This document shows, piece after piece, positions 43,986 through 52,032 of a DNA stretch of 64,000 nucleotides. Below the pieces are notes generated by a model. It made no database searches. It saw nothing but the letters and a program-made list of their open reading frames with translations, and was not told the origin of the DNA. The translations under genes were made by a program, and so were the position numbers. How positions within the stretch are numbered: position 1 is the first letter of the stretch; the number at the start of each line of letters is the position of its first letter. The stretch covers positions 1,302,001 through 1,366,000 of the forward strand of contig NZ_AP027742.1 of the NCBI RefSeq assembly GCF_030296775.1, given 5' to 3'. Origin of the DNA: Claveliimonas bilis. Lineage in GTDB: Bacteria; Bacillota; Clostridia; Lachnospirales; Lachnospiraceae.

Positions 43986-45206
43986 TTGCTAGAAATTAAA
44001 ACAAACGAATCAGAAGCAGCGGCAAAGATAATTGTTGTGGGAGTCGGCGGAGGCGGAAATAACGCTGTAAACCGAATGATTGATGAACAGATTGCCGGTG
44101 TTGAATTTATTGCAATCAATACAGATAAACAGGCCCTTCAGTTATGTAAGGCGCCGACCCTTATGCAGATAGGGGACAAGATCACAAAAGGACTTGGTGC
44201 GGGAGCACGTCCTGAAATCGGTGAGAAAGCAGCAGAAGAAAGCGCTGAGGAAATTTCAGCTGCATTAAAGGGAGCAGACATGGTCTTTGTAACCTGCGGT
44301 ATGGGAGGCGGAACCGGAACCGGTGCGACTCCTGTTGTTGCGCGCATTGCAAAAGAACAGGGAGCGTTGACAGTAGGTGTTGTTACAAAACCCTTCCGTT
44401 TTGAATCCAAGACAAGGATGAATAATGCGCTGGCTGGAATTGAAAAATTAAAAGAAAGCGTTGACACTTTGATTGTTATTCCGAATGATAAACTGTTAGA
44501 AGTGGTTGACAGAAGAACAACTATGCCGGAAGCTCTGAAAAAAGCGGACGAGGTTCTGCAGCAGGGTATCCAGGGTATCACAGACCTGATCAATGTACCG
44601 TCTCTTATTAATCTTGACTTTGCGGATGTGCAGACAGTCATGACAGATAAGGGAATTGCGCATATCGGTATTGGACAGGGCCGCGGCGATGATAAAGCGC
44701 TGGAGGCTGTAAAGCAGGCGGTTGCAAGTCCGCTGCTTGAGACAACAATTGCAGGGGCATCTCATGTTATTATTAATGTATCCGGTGATATTACTCTTAT
44801 GGACGCATCGGATGCGGCAGAATTTGTACAGGAACTGGCAGGAGAAGATGCAAATATCATCTTCGGTGCTATGTATGATGATTCCAGAGCAGATGAAGCT
44901 ACTATTACTGTAATTGCTACGGGATTACATAATGTAGGTGGGACGTCTTCAAAATTAAAATCAAGACTGGAAGGCGTACAACGCTCCGGTATGGTTCCGC
45001 CGGCAAGCAGTTATGATAAACAGCTTCATTCCAATCATACCAGCCACAGCCCGAAAGTTGATTTGGGAGCAGCTCCGACGACAAACGGTGGTACAAGCCT
45101 GAAGCGTCCGGTTGGAGGTACAACTCCGACTCTGGATACACCAAGGACACCGACCAGCAAAGTGAAGGAGCAGTCTATCAAGATTCCGGATTTCTTTAAA
45201 AAGTAA
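43986..45206 (+). CDS. ftsZ: Cell-division GTPase FtsZ
   Basis: A tubulin-like GTPase that forms the Z ring. The product is 406 aa, starting at TTG 43986 with AAGGAGGAG about 9 bp upstream. [39 protein letters not shown], the tubulin signature [12 protein letters not shown] (~104-115) and IPNDKLLEV are all present. After a Thr/Pro-rich linker the C-terminal peptide IKIPDFFKK, which binds membrane anchors, is intact. It has its own promoter and terminator. Confidence 0.97.
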   Translation: MLEIKTNESEAAAKIIVVGVGGGGNNAVNRMIDEQIAGVEFIAINTDKQALQLCKAPTLMQIGDKITKGLGAGARPEIGEKAAEESAEEISAALKGADMVFVTCGMGGGTGTGATPVVARIAKEQGALTVGVVTKPFRFESKTRMNNALAGIEKLKESVDTLIVIPNDKLLEVVDRRTTMPEALKKADEVLQQGIQGITDLINVPSLINLDFADVQTVMTDKGIAHIGIGQGRGDDKALEAVKQAVASPLLETTIAGASHVIINVSGDITLMDASDAAEFVQELAGEDANIIFGAMYDDSRADEATITVIATGLHNVGGTSSKLKSRLEGVQRSGMVPPASSYDKQLHSNHTSHSPKVDLGAAPTTNGGTSLKRPVGGTTPTLDTPRTPTSKVKEQSIKIPDFFKK

Positions 45207-45228
45207 ATAACGATTCAGGCAACAGACA

Positions 45229-45284
45229 GCAGCCATGACAGATTGTGGATTTTTTCGACCACAGTTGACATGGCTGCTTTTTTT
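45229..45284 (+). terminator. Rho-independent terminator after ftsZ
   Basis: GCAGCCATG (45229-45237) pairs with CATGGCTGC (45269-45277), with GTGG/CCAC pairing inside the loop, followed by TTTTTTT. Confidence 0.9.
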
Positions 45285-45350
45285 GTCGAAAAAATCTGTT
45301 TTCCTTCTAACAGTATCTGACAAATTCTGAACCCTTCTTTTCTTTATAAT
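45282..45350 (+). promoter_or_regulatory. Spo0A-controlled spoIIG-type promoter
   Basis: There is a Spo0A box TTTGTCGAA at 45282-45290 and an inverted one, TGACAAA, at 45318-45324. The -35 CTGACA (45317-45322) lies 22 bp from the -10 TATAAT (45345-45350). A -35 separated by 22 bp and overlapped by a Spo0A box is the distinctive design of the Bacillus subtilis spoIIG promoter. Confidence 0.75.
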
Positions 45351-45425
45351 TAATCCTGCCCAGATGAGGGCGCAGGCTTTCAGGCCGCCCTATGCCGGAA
45401 GTGCAAAAGAGAAAGAAGGTGGAAC

Positions 45426-46205
45426 GTGTATTATGAACTGTATATAGACATACTGTTTCTCGTCAACTTTATGATGGACTACATATTGCTCCTGCTGATA
45501 AAAAAGATATTGAAATGCACTGCCACGCTTGGAAATATCTCACTGGGAGCATTGACAGGAGCTCTTCTTACCTGTCTGGTAGTCGCGCTTCCTATTCCCT
45601 GGCCACTTTTGAAAATTCTTCTGTTTCATGGCGTTGTGAATATCCTGATGCTGAAAATTGCTTTACGCCTCAAATGGGACAAAAAGCTGTGGAAAGCGCT
45701 TTTCCTTCTGTACATCACAAGTTTTTTGCTGGGAGGGATTTTGGAGCATGTACGTCAGTATGTGGAGATCGGAAGTCTTTTTTTTGTACTGGCAGTAGGG
45801 TGCTATTACATCTCATCGGGAATATGGAAGATTTTGGATCTGATCTTCAAGACAGGGCAGTGCCGGTGTGATGTGGAACTATATGTAAATGGACGGTGTG
45901 TGACAGTGCCGGCTCTGATAGATACCGGAAACACACTGCGGGATCAACTGACGGGAAAGCCGGTAAACATCATAGAGAGCCAGACGGCAGAAGAACTGTT
46001 TGGTAAGGAAATCCCGGAAGGAATCCGATATATTTCCTATCACACGATAGGCAGGAAAAACGCTGTTATGCCTGTTGCCGTTCTGGATAGCCTGCGTATT
46101 GCCGGAGAAAATGAGAAATGGGTGGATAAGCCGATGATAGGAATTAGTGAAGAGAAAATATCTTCAGATGGAGAATACAGGATGATCATAAATCCTGATA
46201 CATAG
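45426..46205 (+). CDS. spoIIGA: Sigma-E processing peptidase SpoIIGA
   Basis: A membrane aspartyl protease that matures pro-sigma-E during engulfment, after a forespore signal. The product is 259 aa, starting at GTG 45426 (AAGGTGG upstream). Five hydrophobic segments fill residues 5-140. The protease half contains the catalytic DTGN at 166-169 ([17 protein letters not shown]). It is about 50 residues shorter than the Bacillus enzyme as I recall it. sigE, its substrate, follows 17 bp downstream. Confidence 0.93.
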   Translation: MYYELYIDILFLVNFMMDYILLLLIKKILKCTATLGNISLGALTGALLTCLVVALPIPWPLLKILLFHGVVNILMLKIALRLKWDKKLWKALFLLYITSFLLGGILEHVRQYVEIGSLFFVLAVGCYYISSGIWKILDLIFKTGQCRCDVELYVNGRCVTVPALIDTGNTLRDQLTGKPVNIIESQTAEELFGKEIPEGIRYISYHTIGRKNAVMPVAVLDSLRIAGENEKWVDKPMIGISEEKISSDGEYRMIINPDT

Positions 46206-46222
46206 ATTGGAGGAAACGAAAC

Positions 46223-46963
46223 ATGATGATAAAAATAGCTGTGCCAAATCAATTTAAACTGAAAGTAATGCCGAATTTCCGTACGTTTTTTTTCCCGGAT
46301 AAAAAAGACGTACACTATATCGGAGGATCCGATATTCTTCCTGCTCCGCTGGAAGTGGAAGAGGAAAGCCGCGCGATCGCAATGCTGGGAACAGAGGAAG
46401 ACAAAAGCGCCCGCAAAATATTGATTGAACATAACCTCAGGCTGGTAGTGTATATTGCAAAAAAGTTTGACAATACAGGCGTTGGAGTGGAGGATCTGAT
46501 ATCGATCGGGACGATTGGGCTGATCAAGGCAATTAATACATTTGATCCGGGAAAAAATATCAAACTGGCCACCTATGCATCCAGATGTATTGAAAATGAG
46601 ATCTTAATGTATCTTAGAAGAAATAACAAGACACGCATGGAGGTTTCGATTGACGAGCCTTTAAATGTGGACTGGGATGGAAATGAGCTCCTTTTGTCGG
46701 ATATTCTCGGAACAGAGGAGGACACCATATATCGGGACCTGGAACAGGAAGTAGAGAAAAAACTTCTTGTGAAAGCTCTCGGGAGGCTGTCCGGCCGGGA
46801 GCAGACGATCATAAAAATGAGATTTGGTATCGGTATGCCGGATGGGGAAGAGAAGACACAGAAAGAAGTGGCAGATATGCTGGGGATTTCTCAGTCTTAC
46901 ATCTCCAGACTGGAGAAGAAAATTATGCAGCGGCTGCGAAGGGAGATGGTAAAATATTCATAG
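46223..46963 (+). CDS. sigE: Sporulation sigma factor E, pro-form
   Basis: The early mother-cell sigma factor, made as a membrane-bound precursor. The product is 246 aa. The first ~30 residues ([20 protein letters not shown]) are the pro-sequence removed by SpoIIGA. Region 2 has [38 protein letters not shown] and [16 protein letters not shown]. Region 4 has [14 protein letters not shown] and [27 protein letters not shown] precedes the ATG. It would drive cotJABC at 29852. Confidence 0.97.
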   Translation: MMIKIAVPNQFKLKVMPNFRTFFFPDKKDVHYIGGSDILPAPLEVEEESRAIAMLGTEEDKSARKILIEHNLRLVVYIAKKFDNTGVGVEDLISIGTIGLIKAINTFDPGKNIKLATYASRCIENEILMYLRRNNKTRMEVSIDEPLNVDWDGNELLLSDILGTEEDTIYRDLEQEVEKKLLVKALGRLSGREQTIIKMRFGIGMPDGEEKTQKEVADMLGISQSYISRLEKKIMQRLRREMVKYS

Positions 46964-46988
46964 TCACTTTCTGAAAAAGGTGTTACAA
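46960..46988 (+). promoter_or_regulatory. Weak promoter candidate for the beta-CASP gene
   Basis: TAGTCA then 17 bp then TACAAT before the ATG at 47013. The -35 is poor, and read-through from sigE is also possible. Confidence 0.3.
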
Positions 46989-47012
46989 TGAAAAGAAAAA
47001 GGGGTTGGTGAT

Positions 47013-48620
47013 ATGCGTCTGAGCTTTATTGGAGCTGCCCATGAAGTGACCGGAAGTTGTCATCTTCTGGAAGCATGCGGAAAAAATATATTGATTGACT
47101 GTGGGATGGAGCAGGGACCGGATCTTTATGAGAATCAGAAACTGCCTGTCAGTGCCGGGGATGTGGACTATGTCCTTCTGACCCATGCCCATATTGACCA
47201 TTCCGGAAACCTGCCGCTTTTATGCAAACAAGGCTTTCAAGGAGACATTGTAACCACGTTTGCTACTGCAGATCTGTGCAGCATTATGCTTCGTGACAGC
47301 GCCCATATTCAGGAATTTGAGGCGGAATGGAGAAACCGCAAGGCCAAAAGGAGCGGGGAAGAGCCTTACGAACCTGTTTATACAATGGCGGATGCAGATA
47401 TGGCCATCTCTCTTTTGGCCCCTTGCGATTACGGGCAGAAGATCGATCTGTGTCCGGGCGTTCAGGTATGTTTCAACGATATGGGACATCTGCTTGGTTC
47501 AGCCAGTATAGAAGTGTGGGTGACCGAAGAAAATGTTACGAAAAAAATCGTATTTTCCGGTGATGTAGGCAACATTAATCAGCCTATTATCCGGGATCCC
47601 CAGCCGGTGAAAGAGGCAGACTATGTAGTGATCGAATCCACTTACGGCGACCGGACCCACGGGGAGGAGATTCCGGATTATGTGGGAGAATTTACAAGGA
47701 TCCTGAAAGAAACCTTTGATAAAGGCGGAAATGTGGTTATTCCATCTTTTGCTGTGGGGCGTACACAGGAACTGTTATATTTTATCCGTGAGATCAAAGA
47801 GAAAAGGCTTCTCCCGGAATATCAGAACTTTGAAGTCTATGTGGACAGTCCTCTTGCAATCGAGGCAACTTCAGTGTTTAACAAAAACGTAAAATCCTGT
47901 TTTGATGAGGAAGCGATGGCGCTGGTGGAACAGGGGATCAACCCCCTTATTTTCCCGGGATTGAAAACAACCATCACAACAGAGGAATCCAAACAGATTA
48001 ATCTGAATGAACGTCCGAAAGTGATACTCTCTGCCTCTGGTATGTGCGAAGCAGGACGGATCCGCCATCATCTGAAGCATAATCTGTGGAGAGAGGAATG
48101 TACCATCTGCTTCGTGGGTTACCAGGCAGTCGGCACGCTGGGAAGAAAGCTGCTGGAAGGAGCAGAGAGTGTGAAACTGTTCGGTGAGAACATTACAGTT
48201 AATGCAAGGATTGAGTCTATAAAAGGGATCAGCGGACATGCGGACAGAAACGGACTCTTAAACTGGCTGAAAGGTTTTGAGAAGAAACCGGATCGTGTCA
48301 TTGTGGTTCATGGCGAAGATACAGTGACGGATGCTTTTGCAGAAACGGTAGAAAAGGAGATCGGCTGTCCGGCATTTGCACCATACTCAGGCGGATGTGT
48401 TGATCTGATGGAAAACAGAATCGTGACTGCCGGCATAAAGATTCCGAAGAAATCTGCAGAGAAGCCGGCAAGAGTCAGAGCGCAGAATGCGTTTGACAGA
48501 GCGGTTGCGGCAGCAAAACATCTGGTGGAAGTTGTAATGAAAAACGAAGGACTCTCCAACAAGGATCTTGCAAAGCTGGAATCTCAGATTCAGAATCTGG
48601 CGGACAAATGGGAACCATAG
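47013..48620 (+). CDS. MBL-fold beta-CASP RNA-processing nuclease-like protein
   Basis: The product is 535 aa. The metallo-beta-lactamase core has LTHAHIDHSGNLPLL (HxHxDH, about 49-63), NDMGHLLGSASIEVW and FSGDVGNINQPI. The beta-CASP insert has ESTYGDRTHGEE, IPSFAVGRTQELL, YVDSPLAIEAT and ILSASGMCEAGRIRHHL. The C-terminal HADRNGLLNW and VVHGEDTVTDAF complete an RNA-specificity (RMMBL) motif. Such proteins are related to archaeal CPSF-like and bacterial RNase J nucleases, but substrate and polarity are unknown. A ~65-residue helical tail follows the catalytic region. Confidence 0.92.
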   Translation: MRLSFIGAAHEVTGSCHLLEACGKNILIDCGMEQGPDLYENQKLPVSAGDVDYVLLTHAHIDHSGNLPLLCKQGFQGDIVTTFATADLCSIMLRDSAHIQEFEAEWRNRKAKRSGEEPYEPVYTMADADMAISLLAPCDYGQKIDLCPGVQVCFNDMGHLLGSASIEVWVTEENVTKKIVFSGDVGNINQPIIRDPQPVKEADYVVIESTYGDRTHGEEIPDYVGEFTRILKETFDKGGNVVIPSFAVGRTQELLYFIREIKEKRLLPEYQNFEVYVDSPLAIEATSVFNKNVKSCFDEEAMALVEQGINPLIFPGLKTTITTEESKQINLNERPKVILSASGMCEAGRIRHHLKHNLWREECTICFVGYQAVGTLGRKLLEGAESVKLFGENITVNARIESIKGISGHADRNGLLNWLKGFEKKPDRVIVVHGEDTVTDAFAETVEKEIGCPAFAPYSGGCVDLMENRIVTAGIKIPKKSAEKPARVRAQNAFDRAVAAAKHLVEVVMKNEGLSNKDLAKLESQIQNLADKWEP

Positions 48621-48653
48621 CAGTCTCTTGTGCAATAATGTGAAAAAGTGAAG

Positions 48654-48692
48654 AAAAAGTTTTGGCCCTTGTCAAGGGCTAAAACTTTTTTT
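48654..48692 (+). terminator. Rho-independent terminator after the beta-CASP gene
   Basis: AAAAAGTTTTGGCCCTT pairs with AAGGGCTAAAACTTTTT (one G-U) over GTC, and the T-run continues. The stem is symmetrical and very strong. Confidence 0.92.
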
Positions 48693-48792
48693 ATTTCCAG
48701 CTGCTACAGTATAAGGAAAAGACATAATGAGAAAAATCTTATTGTACGTAATCAAATGACGGCAGATACGTTCAATAAGGAGGATTCAGATT

Positions 48793-49572
48793 ATGGCACA
48801 GGGTAAGGTTGAAATATGCGGCGTAAATACAGCGAAGCTTCCGCTACTTACAGAGGAGGAAAAAGAAGATTTGCTGGCGCGCATGAAAGAAGGGGATGAA
48901 GCGGCAAAGGAGGAATATATCAAAGGAAATCTGCGGCTTGTGTTAAGTGTGATCAAACGTTTTTCGGGAAGCAATGAAAATCCGGATGACCTTTTCCAGA
49001 TTGGATGCATTGGACTGATCAAAGCAATTAATAATTTCAATACAGAACTTGATGTTAAATTTTCTACTTATGCAGTGCCGATGATCATTGGAGAGATCCG
49101 GCGGTATATGAGGGATAATAATTCGATCCGTGTCAGCAGATCCTTGAGAGATACGGCATACAAAGCGATTTACGCGAAAGAACACTACATGCGGGAGAAC
49201 CTGAAGGAACCAACGGTACAGGAAATCGCTGATGAGATTGGAATTTCCAAAGAAGATATTGTGTTTGCGCTGGACGCGATACAGGTACCTATGAGTCTGC
49301 AGGAGCCTGTTTACAACGATGGAGGAGACGCCCTGTATGTCATGGATCAGATCAGCGATAAGAAGAACAGAGAAGAGAAATGGATTGAAGATCTTTCTTT
49401 AGAAGCTGCTATGGACCGCCTGACAAGCCGGGAGAGATATATTATCCGTCTGCGTTTCTTTGAAGGGAAGACACAGATGGAAGTGGCAGAAGAGATAGAA
49501 ATTTCACAGGCACAGGTCAGCAGGCTGGAAAAGCATGCTTTGAAAGTAATGCGGCAGTATTTGAGTGCATAA
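48793..49572 (+). CDS. sigG: Sporulation sigma factor G
   Basis: The late forespore sigma factor, 259 aa with no pro-sequence. The N-terminal VEICGVNTAKLPLLTEEE is the sigma-G signature where SpoIIAB/Gin-type regulators act. [38 protein letters not shown] is region 2, RVSRSLRDTAYKA and PTVQEIADEIGISKEDI region 3, and LTSRERYIIRLRFFEGKTQMEVAEEIEISQAQVSRLEKHAL region 4. AAGGAGG lies before the ATG. It would recognise the spoVT promoter at 60794. Confidence 0.97.
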   Translation: MAQGKVEICGVNTAKLPLLTEEEKEDLLARMKEGDEAAKEEYIKGNLRLVLSVIKRFSGSNENPDDLFQIGCIGLIKAINNFNTELDVKFSTYAVPMIIGEIRRYMRDNNSIRVSRSLRDTAYKAIYAKEHYMRENLKEPTVQEIADEIGISKEDIVFALDAIQVPMSLQEPVYNDGGDALYVMDQISDKKNREEKWIEDLSLEAAMDRLTSRERYIIRLRFFEGKTQMEVAEEIEISQAQVSRLEKHALKVMRQYLSA

Positions 49573-49591
49573 CAAATCTGAAAATATGAGA

Positions 49592-49648
49592 AAAAAATAT
49601 TCCCGCCGGCTGGATAAAAGTATAAAAACAGAGCGGGAATGTTTTTTC
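49592..49648 (+). terminator. Rho-independent terminator after sigG
   Basis: ATTCCCGC (49599-49606) pairs with GCGGGAAT (49633-49640), extended by A-run/T-run pairing, with GTTTTTT after. Confidence 0.85.
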
Positions 49649-49658
49649 CTTCAGGGCA

Positions 49659-49687
49659 TTGAAATTTTGGGCGCTTCATACTATGAT
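49659..49687 (+). promoter_or_regulatory. Sigma-A promoter of the HAD phosphatase gene
   Basis: TTGAAA (49659-49664), 17-bp spacer, TATGAT (49682-49687), 27 bp before the ATG. Confidence 0.7.
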
Positions 49688-49714
49688 AGATGAAGAAGAA
49701 AGGAGCAACATATT

Positions 49715-50362
49715 ATGAGAGGCTGTATTTTTGACTTGGATGGAACATTGACAGATACCCTGGATTCCCTAACTTATTCAGTAAACCTGACATTGGAAGA
49801 GATGGGGCTGCCTCGAATTACGGAAGAACAATGCAGGCTGTTTGTAGGAAACGGTGCCAGATATTTGATGGAAAAAGCATTGAAAGCCTCCGGAGATGCT
49901 AATTTAAGCCGTATTGAAGAAGGAATGGCGGTATATGGAAGAATATTCAGTGCAAACTGTACATATCATGTAACACCGTACAAAGGGATCTTAGAACTTC
50001 TGGAACAGCTTAAAGTGCGGGGAATCAAACTGGCAGTGCTTTCCAATAAACCCCACGGGCAGACGGTGGACGTAGTAAAACAGATATTTGGAGAGAATGT
50101 GTTCGACTATGTGCAGGGACAGTGTGAGAACCTTGCCAGGAAGCCGGATCCTTCCGGAGTATGGAAGCTTCTTGAGGAGATGGGGATATCACGGGAGGAA
50201 TGTCTGTATGTCGGGGATTCGGAAGTGGATGTGAAAACCGCAGAGGCGGCCGGCGTTCAGGAAATTGCAGTGACCTGGGGATTTCGTGACCGGGTATCGC
50301 TGGAGAAGGCGGGGGCTATGACTTTGATAGACAGCCCGAGGGAACTGCTTGCATATGTATAG
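49715..50362 (+). CDS. HAD-family hydrolase, phosphoglycolate-phosphatase-like
   Basis: The product is 215 aa. HAD motif I FDLDGTLTDTLDSL (~5-18), motif II LAVLSNKP, the Lys of motif III in ARKPDPSG and motif IV YVGDSEVDVKTAEAAG are all intact, with a helical cap between I and II. It resembles Gph/PpaX enzymes, but the cap does not fix the substrate. It is probably co-transcribed with the small acidic gene 61 bp downstream. Confidence 0.92.
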   Translation: MRGCIFDLDGTLTDTLDSLTYSVNLTLEEMGLPRITEEQCRLFVGNGARYLMEKALKASGDANLSRIEEGMAVYGRIFSANCTYHVTPYKGILELLEQLKVRGIKLAVLSNKPHGQTVDVVKQIFGENVFDYVQGQCENLARKPDPSGVWKLLEEMGISREECLYVGDSEVDVKTAEAAGVQEIAVTWGFRDRVSLEKAGAMTLIDSPRELLAYV

Positions 50363-50423
50363 GGCACAACGCCGAGAGATCCCGTCAGGAAAAAGCATGC
50401 AATAAAAGAGGGAGGACAAAGCA

Positions 50424-50687
50424 ATGTATGAGTATGATGAGGAATGTTTACAGGTGTTTTTGGAAAATCAAAGCCAGCTTTTTGATGAGCCGGTAGCAGA
50501 GACACCGGAAGAAGCAGAGGCATTTCTGGAGGAATGTATGGCGGTAGTAGTGGACAGCATTGAAGAAGTAGCTGCATTCTTTCGGGAAGAGGGCATCGAC
50601 ATGGAGGATATGTCTATGGAAGAGTTGGAAGAGGCTTCCGAAGTGTTTGCTCTCCCAAGCGGTAAGTATCTGATCGTAGAAGGTTAG
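50424..50687 (+). CDS. Small acidic protein of unknown function
   Basis: The product is 87 aa, very rich in Glu and Asp and nearly all helical (ETPEEAEAFLEECMAVVVDS, EEVAAFFREEGIDMEDMS), ending in LPSGKYLIVEG. There is no signal peptide, membrane segment or catalytic motif. I recall similar short proteins in Lachnospiraceae, sometimes labelled glyoxalase without clear basis. GGGAGG precedes the ATG. The segment after its stop may be a structured RNA (50690-50794). Confidence 0.75.
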   Translation: MYEYDEECLQVFLENQSQLFDEPVAETPEEAEAFLEECMAVVVDSIEEVAAFFREEGIDMEDMSMEELEEASEVFALPSGKYLIVEG

Positions 50688-50689
50688 CG

Positions 50690-50794
50690 CCGGTGCGCGA
50701 AGTCTTCCGGCAGGAGGCGTACCCACTTAGATAAAAAGATGTCGCTGAAGCGGCCGTACTTGATAAAGGAGTTCCGTTTGTGGAACTCCTTTTT
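50690..50794 (+). ncRNA. Candidate structured RNA or structured 3' UTR
   Basis: This ~105-nt GC-rich stretch with no ORF follows the small acidic gene. It can form GCGC-CGGU-GCGC, CUUCC-GGCA-GGAGG, a GUAC/GUAC-closed domain holding the tetraloop hairpin CGC-UGAA-GCG, and a terminal GGAGTTCC/GGAACTCC terminator. It matches no RNA family I can name; I considered 6S and SRP RNA and could not support either. Confidence 0.35.
50765..50794 (+). terminator. Rho-independent terminator, possibly bidirectional
   Basis: AAAGGAGTTCC pairs with GGAACTCCTTT over GTTTGT, followed by T's. A-runs on the other side allow use by the convergent gene at 50824. Confidence 0.9.
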
Positions 50795-50823
50795 ATACAC
50801 ATGCCCTTCGTTTTTGGGTGATG

Positions 50824-51255
50824 TTATTCGATTTCGGCATTTTTCAGTGCATTTTTAATGGCGTCTATGATGATCTGCGAGGTGTATGCGGAATCTTCGG
50901 AATATTGGATGTTTTCCAGAGACTGTGTCTCACAGATCTGCTGGGCTATATCTTCCATGGCCGGCTGAACAAGCGGAAACATGGCATCTACTGTCTCATC
51001 CATATTGGAAAAACGGATGGAATCAATCTGAGATTCGTCGACGGACACCTCTACTTCCAGTTCCGTATTGTTTAAAGTGAAAGAAGAAGTGTATACTCCT
51101 TCTTTGTATTTTTTTTCGGGAGTTTCGTTTTTGCTGTGTCCGGGAAGAAACATAAATACAAGAAGAAGGATCAGAACGATAGCCAATACAGCAAAAACGG
51201 CGGTGTATATGATCTCTTTCATATGTAGCACAAAAATTTTAGTTTTGGAACTCAT
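50824..51255 (-). CDS. Membrane-anchored small protein, FMN-binding-domain-like
   Basis: The product is 143 aa on the minus strand. A short polar N-terminus, one transmembrane helix (about 16-38), a linker, and a ~100-residue extracellular domain starting YKEGVYTSSFTLNNTELEVEV follow in order. The repeated strands and IDSIRFSN resemble FMN-binding domains of the RnfG/NqrC type. The usual flavinylation Thr motif is not evident, so the fold may be kept without flavin. AGGAGG lies 5 bp before the ATG. It is one of three minus-strand genes in the window. Confidence 0.75.
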   Translation of the reverse strand: MSSKTKIFVLHMKEIIYTAVFAVLAIVLILLLVFMFLPGHSKNETPEKKYKEGVYTSSFTLNNTELEVEVSVDESQIDSIRFSNMDETVDAMFPLVQPAMEDIAQQICETQSLENIQYSEDSAYTSQIIIDAIKNALKNAEIE

Positions 51256-51342
51256 AAAGGCCTCCTGTGTCTGAATGTGTATTTGTACTCTATATAATAT
51301 ATGAGCGAAAGCAGAGAAATATTCCGGCAGGATGGGTTTTGC

Positions 51343-51371
51343 GTGACAAATCTGCCGGCTTCCTGTAGAAT
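51343..51371 (+). promoter_or_regulatory. Sigma-A-type promoter of pth-mfd
   Basis: GTGACA (51343-51348), 17-bp spacer, TAGAAT (51366-51371), 31 bp before the pth ATG. Confidence 0.55.
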
Positions 51372-51401
51372 GGAAAAGTAAGAAATGAGGTGGAAGAACA
51401 A

Positions 51402-52013
51402 ATGTTTATTATTGCAGGGCTTGGAAATCCCGGTCTGCCCTATGAGGGTACCAGACATAATGTTGGATTTGATGTCATAGATGCTATTGCGGACGAATAT
51501 AATATTTCCGTGGATTACCGGAAAAACCGCGCCTTGATCGGAAAAGGGATCATCGAAGGACAAAAGGTGATTCTGGCAAAACCCCAGACTTATATGAATT
51601 TAAGCGGAGAGAGCATCAGGGGACTTGCAGATTATTATAAGATTGATGAGGAGGCAGAGCTGATCGTTATATATGATGATGTGAGCCTTGACGTAGGACA
51701 GCTTCGTATAAGAAAAAAAGGAAGCGCGGGAGGACATAACGGAATAAAAAGCATTATTTCTCATCTTGGGACAGATGTCTTTCTAAGAATTAAGGTAGGC
51801 GTCGGTGAAAAGCCGAAGAAATATGACCTGGCGGATTATGTGCTGGGGCATTTCTCCAAAGAGGAAAGGCAGCAGATGGAAGAGGGATATCACCGTGCAG
51901 TCAAGGCTGTGGAAATGATGGTATCCGGGGAGATCGAGGCGGCAATGAATGAATTTAACCGTAAAGCAAAGAAGGATGCTGCCCGGTCCGGTGAGGAGAC
52001 AAAAAGATCATAA
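51402..52013 (+). CDS. pth: Peptidyl-tRNA hydrolase
   Basis: It releases peptides from stalled peptidyl-tRNA. The product is 203 aa from ATG 51402, with GAGGTGG 8 bp upstream; the GTG at 51390 lies within that site. FIIAGLGNPGLPYEGTRHNVGFDVID holds the catalytic Asn and His, then KPQTYMNLSGESI, YDDVSLDVGQLRIRKKGSAGGHNGIKSI and LRIKVGVGEKP. A short Lys-rich tail follows. mfd begins 20 bp after it. Confidence 0.97.
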   Translation: MFIIAGLGNPGLPYEGTRHNVGFDVIDAIADEYNISVDYRKNRALIGKGIIEGQKVILAKPQTYMNLSGESIRGLADYYKIDEEAELIVIYDDVSLDVGQLRIRKKGSAGGHNGIKSIISHLGTDVFLRIKVGVGEKPKKYDLADYVLGHFSKEERQQMEEGYHRAVKAVEMMVSGEIEAAMNEFNRKAKKDAARSGEETKRS

Positions 52014-52032
52014 GAATAGGAGAGAAAGGATT

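Noticed and set aside
48700-48792. Sigma-F/sigma-G promoter for sigG around GTATA (48709)
   Set aside because: No -10 at acceptable spacing; CATAAT lies only about 9 bp away.
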